Shown here one piece after another: positions 1-10,792 of a stretch of DNA of 64,000 bases; the stretch's first letter is position 1; every line of letters starts with the position of its first letter. Made by a program: the position numbers and the translations under genes. The notes under the pieces are model-generated. The model was not told the DNA's origin. It worked only from the letters and a program-made list of their open reading frames with translations, and did not search any database. This stretch comes from Rheum nobile (taxonomy: Eukaryota; Streptophyta; Magnoliopsida; Caryophyllales; Polygonaceae): the NCBI GenBank assembly GCA_027886185.1, contig WOAB01000103.1:3500001-3564000 (forward strand). Direction: 5' to 3'.

Positions 1-1234
1 TACACATGTGTGGAAAAGTGCTGAGTTAGAGTCTTTAGCATATCCTCAGTAGAAGCTCCAGATGTTTGGCCCTGGGGCCTCTGTTGATAAGGGGCTCTCT
101 GCTGGTACTGTTGTTGCTGCACTGGTTGTTGACCACCTTGAGGGTCACTCCATCTAAAGCTTGGGTGGTCATGCCCTCTCTGATTGTAATTGGGATGTCC
201 ACCATATTGTGGTCTAGGGGGTCCGTAACCTCCTACAGCGTTTACTTCAGCAACACCTTCCTCTTACAGCTGGGGATAGGTATCGGTATGGTGGGACTGG
301 TTAGAGCAAAGTCCACATGCTTTAACTTGTTGAGGGGCATTCTGATTCGCCATCCTCAGCACCAACTCTTTCAGCTCGGCCAACTCAGTCAACACCGGGC
401 TTGGTCCTGCAGGGGTCACAGCATTGACCGCCTTTCTCTGGTACGTCTTCCCGAAGCTCCTGGTACTCTCACTCATCTCCTGGAGTCTCTCCATAGCCTC
501 ATCCGGTGTCAAGTTCAGAATACTTCCACCGCATGCAGCATCAACCATTCTCCTCTCTTGGTCCAGCAGACCGTTGTGCAGATAAAGGACAAGGTCCTAC
601 TTGGCATATCCGTGGAATGGGCAGCTGGAACAGAGCCTCTTGTACCTCTCCAGATAATCATATAGCGTCTCATCACCAGCCTGCTCAATGTTGGCAATTG
701 CCTTTTTCAAAGCATTCGCCTTCTTCGTGGGAAAGTACTTGTCCAGGAATGCTTTGTGCAGTTTAGTCCATGTATCTATGGTTCCTGGCGGCAGGTGGTA
801 ATACCAATCGCTCGCGGAGTCGAGTAGGGAGAAACCAAAAGCTCTCATCTTGATTTGGTCTTCCGTCACATTCCTAGGCTTCATCGTCATACAGACATTG
901 TGGAACTTGCCCAGGTGAGAGATCGGATCCTCTCAAAGTTCACCCCTTCTCCTAGCGCAAGGATGATGACAGCTAGGGGCTGCGCCCCTATATTCAGCTC
1001 AGTAAGCTCTCTCAGGGTTCCAGTTCCAGCCATTGCAACGGCTGGGGTATTGGCAGTCTCAACGGTTTCTGTCTCGATGGTTTCAGTCTCAACGGTCTCA
1101 ACTGTCTCTATTCCTTCTTCTCCGTCTTCCCTTTGATTGCGCAGGTTCCTAAGGAAAGATCTGTCAACCTCTGGATCGAAAGGAGCTAGAATAGGGTCAG
1201 TACTACGAGAGTCGACCATAAGATAGGTCTCCAC
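1..1234 (-). pseudogene. Athila-like Ty3/Gypsy gag, degenerate, runs off the window
   Basis: Minus-strand capsid (gag) region of a Gypsy retrotransposon. Reading starts at the ATG ending at 1234 (first residues MVDSRSTDPILAPFDPEV). The conserved gag core lies at about 890-597: a WYYHLPPG motif, then FLDKYFP, then DYLERYKRL and CPFHG. That order is typical of the Athila/Tat clade. A partial zinc knuckle (CGLC...H) follows near 290, and the position expected to hold its last Cys is Tyr. The frame is broken by a frameshift near 905-945, a TAG just after CPFHGYAK and a TAA near 264. Good gag sequence continues in frame past both stops. The gene sits just inside the primer site and LTR at 1274-2680, so this is the 5' end of the element; pol would lie left of the window. 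Clade call is by motif; Athila versus Tat is not settled. Confidence 0.85.
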
Positions 1235-1273
1235 TAAAAATCAATCACAAATACACACAATCAAACAAAAACC

Positions 1274-1292
1274 TTCCCCGGCAACGGCGCCA
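1274..1292 (-). other. Primer binding site, tRNA-Asp type
   Basis: Read on the minus strand this is TGGCGCCGTTGCCGGGGAA, which matches the 3' end of plant tRNA-Asp as I remember it. It lies 4 bases inside the LTR end at 1297 and just before gag, exactly where reverse transcription of the Gypsy element would be primed. tRNA-Asp priming is known for Athila-type elements. Confidence 0.85.
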
Positions 1293-1296
1293 AATT

Positions 1297-2680
1297 TGAC
1301 GGGGCTAGAATTGCGCAATGCAAATGTCGTTGATTAGCCTTATCAAAGTAAATTATCCTAACAAACCACTAAACAGAAGTATAGCAGACAAGTAAGGGTC
1401 GATCCCACAGAGAAGGTTTGATGTAGTATGCAACTGTGAATGACAAGTAACACAAACGGGGGGTTTAGTTATCAAGAGAACAAAGCAAACAAAGCAAATG
1501 AATTGAGTTGAGTTTAGAAAATATAATGAGGGGAAAGTAGTTCCACTAGAGCGAAATCCACAAGTACAGAGATAAAGTTCGATCACTGAGATCTATTTCG
1601 TCCAAGTTCTTTAATTATCCTTATAGTCGTTCACACCCTGATCTTAAGTACTATTGATTCTCACAGTTGTCAATAGACTTATTACTATGCCAATGATAAA
1701 ATACCACTGATTCTCACAGTTGTCAGCGTACCTTAGCACCAACACAGCAATAGCAATGCACACAAGGATATAGGATACATGCAAGTAGAAAGACGTACAA
1801 GTACTCACTCCCTTACTTAACATGCAACTGATTCTCACTCACAATTGTACGCTCGGAACCCCTATACGCACAATTGTGTTTGCCACTAGATAAGCACTCG
1901 GAACCCCTATATGCAATCCTAGCAATTGATAAAAAGCATTCAACCTAGTTGATCAGGCTAAGAAGAACAACAAGAAATCAATATCAATATAACCAAGAGA
2001 ATCAATCCAACACTTATAAGGATAAGAACAAGGAATAGAAATCTCACAAACACATCAACTGTACTGCTTCAATCGTCTAGCAGAACAAGGGTGAAGTTAG
2101 TTCTCCATCAAAGGGGATGAAAAACTCTATAGAAAATAACGTCTGAAAACGGAAGCAATCCAGTGATGATAAGTCTCTCTTCTCTTAACCTAGAAAAGAG
2201 GCTTAAATAGTCTTAACAAACTAGGTTAAACTAAAGCTGAAATTAAAGGAAACAGAATAATAATAAAATAAAGTCTCAAACATAAAAGGAAACTAAATCG
2301 TCTCTAGCGCGAGGTCATTAAGCATAGCCACCGCGGGGCGGTGAATTCCACCGCGAGGCGTCGAACTTCCACCGCTGGGCGGTGGCATCCTCTGGCGCGA
2401 ACTTCATCTTCACTGAGAGTCACCGCCGGGCCGCGGTACTTCTGACGCGGGGCGGTGAGCTCATTTCTCCAGCTCTCTTCTTCTCTGCTTCTGCTGCTCT
2501 TCAATCCTATCAAGTGTTGGTAGTCTTCTCCATAGATGCTCCAGCTAAGCTGCAAAACCTTGGATTTCTTCACTTCTCTCCAAAACATTTGGATTGCAGA
2601 CTTAGCACCAAAACTCCTCTAAAACCTCTCCAAATCATGCTAATAATTGCTAGTAAAGGTGTATGAAATAATACCTATCA
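1297..2680 (-). mobile_element. 5' LTR of the Athila-like element
   Basis: A 1384-bp LTR on the minus strand. It begins TGATAGGTATTATTTCATAC (at 2680) and ends CCCCGTCA (at 1297), so it has TG...CA ends. The inner end is fixed by the adjacent primer site. The outer end is inferred from the TGATAG start and is less certain. The target duplication cannot be checked because the other LTR is outside the window. Reading frames inside it are short and do not resemble proteins. The flanking five bases at 2681-2685 are TAATG. Confidence 0.75.
2327..2459. repeat. GC-rich hairpin repeat array inside the LTR
   Basis: Five or six imperfect units of the form CACCGCCCCGCGGTGG (minus strand) separated by short spacers. 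Each unit can fold on itself through CACCGC/GCGGTG. The stretch is far more GC-rich than the LTR around it. A very similar array sits inside a different LTR at 26428-26512. Confidence 0.75.
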
Positions 2681-3140
2681 TAATGTCACGTAAATGTAGT
2701 GATTTTAAGAAGCATGTTATGTATAGCCGAGGACGGTTTATGTTTTTCCTGTGTGTTATTCAGATGCCACTCATGTTGGTCCGTTGGTTATTTGAAAGCA
2801 TATTGAATCTGTCATGATAAAAATGGAAGAATAACAAGTGGGGTCAAGGGGTAGGTACAAAATGGAGTAAAACTTCTGTCATATGAATTTAACCAAAAGA
2901 AGTCAATATTGACAATGTCAGGACATAAATATAGTCATGACAGGATAATGTTACATCAACTAACCGCATATTAACAAAATACATATCATTTATACGAAAA
3001 GTAATATGAGTGGTAAGAGATCCTTCAAGAGTTTGGATCTCTTAATACACATATTAACAAAATACATAATTCAAGAGGTAACACGGGTTGCTCACATATT
3101 AACAAAATAGATAATTGAAGAGGTAGCACAATTAACGGCT
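2681..3140. other. Non-coding flank, nothing recognised
   Basis: AT-rich sequence between the Athila-like LTR and the 3' end of the Mutator-like transposase gene. A short motif, ACATATTAACAAAATA, recurs three times (near 2968, 3050 and 3095). It could contain the terminal repeat of the Mutator-like element, but I could not pair it with a partner beyond 6 kb. Confidence 0.4.
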
Positions 3141-5750
3141 TCATGGGTCGGCTGAGGGGTTAGGACAGTTTCGTAAGTTATGGCCGACAGTGCCACAATT
3201 TCCACACCTTCTCCTCGGGCCCCTGTATTCTCCCCGTGACAGGATTCTTTTCTTCCTTGGTCTTCCTGATTTTCTCCTAACATCCGGGGGCAAACATGCT
3301 CTATTCAAGACCGTGTCAGGAACTTCCCAACGCTCAAATGCAGGAACCAGATATATAGTTTCCTTGTACACTTCCTTCCATATTTCAGCAGTAAAGAGGG
3401 GATGAACAAGAGTGACAGGATCCACACCACAATCCTTCGCATCCGCTATTGCATGCGCACAAGGAATTTGGTCAACTTGGAAGACGTTGCAGTAGTAGGT
3501 TCGAGCATGCAAATTTACCAAGAGTGTAGTTCCATTGGCATGCACTTGAAACTCATATTGATTTAGCCTTCTCACAACCATTATCAATGATTTCAAATAA
3601 TTACCTTCTAGCTCACGACAAACTGTCGGGGTCAGAACATCAGAATGTCGCTCTCCCTTCAATCTCCTGTCACAAAACCACTGACTCATGACATTCATTA
3701 TACCATCAAGCAACCCAATCAACGACATTCGACGTGGGCCCACTAAGCGACTATTAACGGATTTCGCATTGTTGGACGTCATAATGTTGAATCTGTTACG
3801 GGCATATGAGACCTTGTCCACGCTTCAAATCCAACACCCCTGAGGTAGGTACCGATATCCGGAGACTGATTGCAAAGTCTTGCAAATTCACGATTGAAGT
3901 CTTGTTCGGTGTACGATTGATTTGCCTTTTGGTACAGAATCCATAAGTCATTTCTTTTAAACCTCGTCTTCACGTTACTCCATAGGTTAAGTGTGCAACA
4001 ACCATGCTTTGCAAAGATATAGTGCTCTCTTAAACCTTTGTATATGCTTCCATGACGGTTAGACACAAATACGAGGTCATGATCGTCGGCAACAATGGAG
4101 CATAGGTGTCAGAAGAAATACGACCATGAATTGTCATTCTCACTGTCAGCAATAGCAAAAGCCACTGGATATATTTGTCTGTTTCCGTCTTGTGCCACTG
4201 CAACTAGAAGTGTGCCTCTGTACTTTGATCCTAGATGGGTACCATCCACAGTTATGACCTGCAATAGTTTTCAATCAGCTTTACAAAGTGACATATGCTA
4301 CAATGCACTGTATCAATTTGACAATAGCATCGTGGAACGTGACAAAATGGAAATATACCTTTCTTAAAAAATGCATTCCATTGCGCCAAGCACTCAAGAT
4401 GATGAAACAATACTTGAATCGACGATTAGAATCTACTTCAACATGTGTGACTGTCCCTGTATTCATCCTTTCTAGCATGTACATGTATCCATGAATCCTA
4501 TTATAGCTTTCTTCAGTTGTGCCTCTTATCCTGTCAATGGCGGTTAAACGTGCTCTGTTTGCCTTGTCGTAACCAACTGCCACTCCCATGTTCTTCATGA
4601 TGTCTTGAATTTCGGAAGCACGAGGTCCAGGACATGTACCGGTTGTGTTAAAGCTGTAACATGATTGTATATGTAACATGCTAAGGTTAGTTCATATACA
4701 TGCTCATAAATATATATGATCGTACTGATAGGATTGTTTACTTACCTTGACATAATATGGTCAGCAATTACGCTTGAACTTGCATGTCTGTGGTGGTTAT
4801 GCTTTAGCTTCATGCCACATGTATGTTGTCCACAATACTTCCTTACTTCAAACAATCCTGTGCTGCCAAGAGCGGTCCCACGACAAAAAAATGTGCAACT
4901 AGGATCAATGCATCTTACCACATATAACTTCTTATCAGACTTCTGGACTTGCATCTGGAAGCGCCTCTGTAATGCCATCAACGTCTTCCCCATAATCACT
5001 CTCAATGTCAATACATTCATGTATTCTTTTCGTTCCTGTGGAAGACCTTGTTTCTCTCCCATCAAGTTCCGAGTCTGCCTCAGATTGGCTCACCAAGTCA
5101 ACTATTTGTACTTCCCCATTGTTTACACGACAAATTTTTGGTTTCAGTTCATACATGTCACAATCAACTATATTCAGTAAAGCTTCAGTGGGACAATTGT
5201 CGCTTACCATATTGTTCTTGTCGGATTTGGTACCATTTCTGCTTGGATGGCAACCTACCACAACCTCGGCCTCTGCCTCTTGAGTTTGTGTTAACGGTGG
5301 AGGAGTCAGACACATTGTGATGTCCTTGTCATCACTTCTACTTGGATGACCAGCCATCACAACCTCGGCCTCTGGCTCTTTGTTTCCCTTCTTTTTAATA
5401 CTCGCATATAACTCGATGGGCCAAATGTTATCTTGTGAGTGTGCGTTCAAAAATTTGAACGCACCAAGGTCCTCGTCATCTTTGACATCGATTGGTTGTG
5501 GCAGTGGTTTCCACGGTGACATATATTTTATCTCCATTTCATATATCTCGTCAATGCATTTAATCTTCCCCGCCAACTTTTTCCTTAGATTTGAGTAATT
5601 CATATCTGCATACAAAAGAAGTCCTGTTGTCGTTGTGATCCCATCAAAAACCCACTTGTTTCCCTTAGATGTCCATTCACCACCTGTTTTCAGAGTCAAG
5701 TAGTATGCTCTTGAACCTGTTATACGAACAAAAAGCAAACACAAGTTCAA
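3141..5750 (-). pseudogene. Mutator-like (MULE) transposase, catalytically dead
   Basis: Exons on the minus strand: about 5750-4746, 4653-4359 and 4258-3141, with GT/AG borders that keep frame. The N-terminus has a YLTLKTGGEW start and an acidic linker with an internal duplication (EAEVV..HPSR twice). Next comes the MuDR DNA-binding domain (KSDKKLYVVRC...HTC), the MULE DDE domain (VDGTHLGS), a SWIM zinc finger (YYCNVFQVDQIPCAHA), an AT-hook-like GRPRKKR and a CCHC knuckle (CGNCGTVGHNLRNC). Such proteins bind terminal repeats and excise the element. Damage: a frameshift or deletion near 4930-5000, a TGA at 4111-4109 and a frameshift near 3815. The second catalytic Asp is Asn (FVSNRH instead of SDRH). 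The usual Glu of TSN-AES is Lys (TSNNAKSVNS). No terminal repeats were identified. The start is uncertain, since a splice acceptor-like site lies at about 5720. Confidence 0.9.
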
Positions 5751-5764
5751 TACTTTATGCCAAA

Positions 5765-6606
5765 CGGGGACCCCCGTATGACCAATACCCTAACACCGAA
5801 ATTAAAGGGTAAACAAGGCCATAATAAAGGGTTTTCAGGCTGGCGATTTTGATAATTCTATTGATGGTAGTTCCATTTGTAGGGAAAACAAATATTCTAG
5901 AATTAAGGATAAACGGGAGTTAAAGTTGGTGTAATGCTCAACAAGAAGCTGAAAGGTTGTTCTCTCGTTTAGGGAACCACAAAAGAATGTCTTGTAAAGA
6001 AGAATATGAACGTGAAAGTCAGAACTTACCCATTATTAAATTTCTTCTATTCCAAAGACGTTGCACAATCTTTTTTGAAGATTTGTGGATTGAAGGTCTT
6101 GTGGTGTTACGGTTGCTTTGTGCAGGTTTACAGGTTGGGTTCTTCTTGGATGACAACCTAACACGTGGGTAAAGGGGTAGAAATTGGAGGGAAACTTGTT
6201 AACTTTTAGAGGGAAAACAGAGGTTAAAAGATGGTGTGTACTATATTTTCAGAAATCATATCAGGTAAATAGTTATGAAGCAATATTCAATAGAGAATGA
6301 CATGCCCGTCAAATTGAACAAAAAAACCTAAATAAACCTAAGCGGGGACCCCCGACCATGTTCCTTCTCATTTTGACTCAACAATCCCTAAACCCTATTT
6401 GTTCGTTTCGCATTGGGTAGCAAAGATCCTTCACTGTTGTGCCGAACTTGAAGGTAACCCTCTTTGTTTATTGTGTGGTTTTCATACTGGATCAATAAGC
6501 AAGCACGTATCACTGTGTTTTTGGCTGGAAATCTTTCTTTGTTTCTGCAGTACTCGAGTACAATGTCATCCAGCGACACATCAAGTTATCAAAGCGGGGA
6601 CCCCCG
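5765..6606. repeat. Three copies of CGGGGACCCCCG
   Basis: The same 12-base near-palindrome occurs at 5765-5776, 6343-6354 and 6595-6606 in otherwise AT-rich sequence. Two copies are upstream of the transposase gene and of the small tail-anchored frame; the third lies inside that small frame (codons for SGDPR). Meaning unknown; a protein-binding site or a remnant of a shared ancestral repeat are both possible. Confidence 0.6.
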
Positions 6607-6963
6607 AAAATATGAACATCCACCTACATCTCCTACACCTTCTCAAATAGAGGAGAAGTTGCAAGAAGAGTTAGACATGTTGCTAACGAATAGCCCACGT
6701 TCCAACATGTTGGGTGAAATAATCACACGCCTACGTACTGGGATACATGAACTTGGACAAAGAATTATGGAACTCAATACAAGTGAGATGCAATTTGGCG
6801 ACTAAATGCAAGGGTGGAAGAACTTGAAGCTGAAAACAAGACACTACACTCCCAGGAAAACTTCAGGAACCATGTAATAATTCTTATTTCTGCGTTTAGT
6901 GCTGGTGTGATTCTAGGGATTAGTGCTTTCAGCATTTGTAATCGAGCATGTAGGCATGGTTGA
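6563..6963 (+). pseudogene. Small coiled-coil, tail-anchored protein, one frameshift
   Basis: From ATG 6563 the frame gives an 80-residue hydrophilic, Ser/Pro-rich and then helical segment (SQIEEKLQEELDML, IITRLRTGIHELGQRIMEL) and stops at 6805. In the +1 frame from 6799 it continues as a coiled coil (ARVEELEAENKTLHS) and a single membrane helix (VIILISAFSAGVILGISAF) with a short basic tail, stopping at 6963. The two halves fit together as one tail-anchored protein of about 133 residues broken by a single indel near 6797. A splice acceptor-like TTTCTGCAG ends at 6550. The C-terminal layout resembles plant GRF zinc-finger small proteins, but no GRF finger is visible here. It lies between the MULE gene and the helicase and points away from the former. 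Function not recognised. Confidence 0.5.
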
Positions 6964-7285
6964 GGATGAATTGACTATGAAGTATGTACCTCATGACTTT
7001 GGTTTTTTTATGTAAGAGGATGAATTTTATTTTCGAATAGTATTCGTAAGCATGGTTGATTCTACATGTCAGATTGCTAAAATATTAATGTCGATCTTCA
7101 TGTAAGTTTTGCAAATTCAATCACAATGCCAGCATTACAGACACAGACAATTACCTTACTAGAATAGTTGCCAACTGGATGCTATCATTACATTCCTAGA
7201 ATATTGTAACGTGGGCTACCATTACATTTATACAAAAAAGGATAGTTGTCAACTGGATGCTATCATTACATTACTAGAATCACAA
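6964..7285. repeat. Intergenic, with a 37-bp direct repeat
   Basis: Non-coding. A 37-bp sequence around CAACTGGATGCTATCATTAC occurs at about 7166-7202 and 7244-7280, 78 bp apart, just past the 3' end of the helicase pseudogene. Nothing else was recognised. Confidence 0.6.
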
Positions 7286-9813
7286 CTACCTACTGTCAAC
7301 CTCCTCCTTCACGCGGAATGCACAGCCTTCATAGGCGCTTTTTAAAACACAATCCTTTAGGATTTCTTGCCAGTGCCAATCCTGTCAATGACCAAAAACA
7401 CGGTTAGTTAATCAACCTTTTTAATCCTGTCAATGACCAACAATGTAAGTTTTCTTACCGGGAATAAACCTTTTCTATAATATAAGGGTTTCCAACAATA
7501 ATAAGCAATGATCGGGCATGAGTCAGGGCAAAATTGAACCTCTTCGGGTTGCTCAGATATCCCATGCGGAAAGTCCTGTCATATTCATCGTGTTTAGCGG
7601 TCGATCTGACGGTTGACAAGATGATCACTTCCTTTTCTTTACCCAGAAACTGCTCAACCCCGCCAATCTCAATATCCCTCATATGTAGAGACATGAGAGC
7701 CTTCCTTATCTTTAGTACTTGTTGTGGAAAAGGGATAATAATCCCGATGTCTTGCTCAGACACATTCCTTCTTATCAGCTTCTGTACGAGCTCAACCACC
7801 TTGCTAGCTTCAATCCTATTAAACCATGACGGGCTGCCCTTTTCCCTCTCATCAAAGCCTTGGATGCCACAGGACATGAAAGGGAAGTTCCCATTGGGAA
7901 GCATATCAGCCCAAGGTAAGGAAGATGTGTTATTGTCTTCTCGATATGGAATCAATGCTACACTATAAAATAGTCTTGAAGGAACACAAACAATTGCAGG
8001 GTGGCTCCGATAATTGTTCAACAACATTGTGACATAATTGCCATCCCCTGATCTGTAAACTTCAAAGTCCAACAACCTCTCCAGAAAAGATCTTCCCAAA
8101 CCATAAGCCTCAGCTTGCTTTGAATGAATATCAGGCCCAAGTTGTTTGGGATCGCCGCAAAGAACAATAACTATGTTCTTTTCTAAGAGGGTTGATATGG
8201 GGATCATTGTCTCTGGCTCTGAAACTTGGCTTGCATCATCTAAGATGATGTGGGAGAAGTGGCCACGGTTAACCCCTTCAGCATGATAGAGGTAAGATGC
8301 ACTCGTGTATGCCGTTATTATTATCTTGTACCAGCGGAGTGCATCTCGAGAAGGGCAAGTTAAGAAACTTGCACTGTAGGTGCAGAACCTCAACAATGCA
8401 GCGTTCATTTTTTGTAAGGGACGATGTGTGGCATTCAACCTATAAATATCTTCCTCCCTAAGTTTTATCCCCTCACAAAGGATTTTCTCTAATATGTGAT
8501 CTGCCGCGCAATTTGAAGAAGCACATACCAGTATATGAGAATTACGTCTAGTTGTATAGAGTTGTAGGATCACCTCCACCAGTGTTTTTGTCTTTCCTGT
8601 TCCCGGGGGTCCATAAATCACATAAGGAGCTCCTCCTCTGCAGCCTAAAATTAAGCGAACAACATTTTTTTGGTCCTCATCAAGAAGAAGTGAGATAGGC
8701 ACAAAATTGTTTGTTGTAATCCTCCGCTTTGAATGATACTCATGGGGAAAGAGGAAGTTTTCGTGTAATGCCTCTGCAGATAGAATGGCTTCATGAAGCT
8801 TACGGAAATTTGCCCCGTTGAACACAAAACAGATTTCATACACATTGCTATCTATATGCCTTTGGTAAAATTCATCATTAAATTGTAATAATAATTGATC
8901 AGCCTCAACACGGTGGATCAAGCCCTGTTCAAAGAACATTGGCAAGTTCAACATGAGAACATAACATTGACAACGATAATTCGTGCAATTTCATATTTCA
9001 TTCCGACAATAGTATATAACACTTTGACAAAAATAGTAAGATACCTAACATTATCCACATACCTGATGGAGAGAATATTCTCCATAAACATTCACCACAT
9101 CTCCACGGACAACTGAAGGCCTTCTTTCACCTAGTCCTGGCACTTTAAGTGCTACAAGACGATTATACCTTTGTCTCAAAGTAGCAGACTTCATATTATA
9201 AGCTTTCACGTACTCCTGTAAACAAATAGAAAAAAATCATTCAACAACTTGGTACTACGAGAGAACGATGCCATCTAGCTATCCCCTTAGTCCCCCAACC
9301 CCCATACAGAGAAAATATAACACTTACCATAATCAGAAGTTCCTCCATCCCTAACAACTCATTGAAATACGATGCATAATTTTCCTCTGCTAAGCCTTGT
9401 AAGACTACTTCAGGGATCTCCTTGGGAACACAAGACATCCATATAGTCAGGCTACCATGTGGCATCAAATTTCGTTCCTCCATATGAAAAGAACGGACAA
9501 AATCTTCCTCGAGTATGTCATTTGGCTGGCCAGATGGAGGTTTCATCAGTGACAACACAAATCAATCTTCAGGAATTGAAGCATAAATGTTCACACCCAA
9601 AACTAAAATATATTCATCAGTGGTGTTTTCTATTGTGAATGACGCCACAGTAACCTCGTTCACAGGAACCGATTGAGGCTTTCCTCCAGCAAATGGAAAC
9701 GGCACAGACACCATGACAAGACCCTCCTCAGTAGGAGTGGAAGTTGTGACTGAAGGAACATCGATGAAGCCAACCTCTCCCTTGTCTCCAATGATGGAGT
9801 ATTCATCAGCCAT
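7286..9813 (-). pseudogene. SDE3-like SF1 RNA helicase, broken copy
   Basis: Four exons on the minus strand keep phase: 9813-9328, 9215-9063, 8924-7470 and 7381-7286. SDE3 (MOV10 family) is a cytoplasmic helicase that amplifies RNA silencing. The N-terminus (DEYSIIGDKGEVGFID) and the C-terminus (NPYII-K...W..ILKDC) match that family. Helicase motifs: GPPGTGKT, ILDDASQ (family DEA), GDPKQLGP, NYRSHP, VEQFLGKEKEV (family GQE), FALTHAR (family TRA). Damage: an in-frame TGA at 9564-9562 after SIPED. A large part of the N-terminal half is missing, joined at PKEI; by memory of the roughly 1000-residue family this is well over 100 residues. Walker B, motif V and motif VI each carry substitutions. 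Reading through the stop would give about 729 residues. The donor of exon 3 is the weak AAG/GTTTAT, although a better GTAAGA lies 11 bases further on, out of phase. Confidence 0.88.
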
Positions 9814-10772
9814 ACCTATTTGTCACTCAATTAAAATCCAACAGAAGTTTGTGAGTCCACAAGCAAAGAACACAACCACACGAGCTGCTCTAAGGAGATG
9901 AAAGAGATGAAGAGTAGAAAGAGATGGGTGAGATGAAGTGAAACAAAGAGAGAGTAGGACTGGAAGCATGTACAGTTGGGATAGTCAAACAACACACACT
10001 CCAATGAGATGGGTTAGATGAAGTGCCATTTAGATCTCTGTAAAGTAAGATCTCTGCGAAGTAAAACAGTCTGAATATTGTCACATTTGTCAGTCATAGA
10101 CTATTACGCTGTGAAAATAGTATAAACAGTATGTCACAATAGCAATTTAAAATGTCACGGTTTTGAAATCACCAGCACTACCAGTGGCACCATGTACTTA
10201 AAAATACTCAAACATGGAGCATTTTCTAATTAAGATATATGTAAAGTAGATTGGTGAGATGAAGTGCAATTAATATCTATGTAAAGTAAAATTGTCAAAG
10301 AAGCAGAGCATCGGGAAAGGGAGATCCAATTAAGACATCTTGTATTTAGATTAGTGAGATGAACTATCCAGCTTCTGAGTAGAACTATTCAGCCAGATGT
10401 CACACGTCCTACCCAAATTAGGCAATAGACAAGCATGTAATATGGTTTAATGACTAAAAACTTTTAGTTGTCGTTATGACATTATTCTGTGAATATTTGG
10501 TACGACATATATCCAATTTAAACGATGTAGTTATGACAATTTTATTTTTAAGTATGACAATTGTTTTACTAAGGCCGACAAGAACTTTCTATTATAGCAG
10601 GAAAAAAACCTTCTGAATATTTGTCTACTTCAGAAAACTACCAGTTCATCTGGTTAACAAAATTCTTGTGAATAATTTGTTTACTTCAGAAAACTACCAG
10701 TTCATCTGGTCGCTTGGGTAGCTTCGGTTTTACATTTGCTCCCTTCTGAATATTTGGTTTTACATAATTTAG
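9814..10772. other. Non-coding region 5' of the helicase pseudogene
   Basis: No convincing coding sequence. A loose direct repeat built on GAGATGAAGTG and TCTNTGTAAAGTA recurs at about 9930, 10015 and 10255. A 27-bp sequence around CAGAAAACTACCAGTTCATC is repeated at about 10630 and 10687. The first few hundred bases could hold the old helicase promoter; no clear TATA box was chosen. Confidence 0.4.
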
Positions 10773-10792
10773 CCCTAACCCTAACCCTAACC
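10773..10792. repeat. Short telomere-like tract (CCCTAA)3
   Basis: Three perfect CCCTAA units plus CC. This is the six-base form, not the CCCTAAA usual at plant telomeres. It may be a telo-box-like promoter element or a scar of break repair. Confidence 0.7.
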
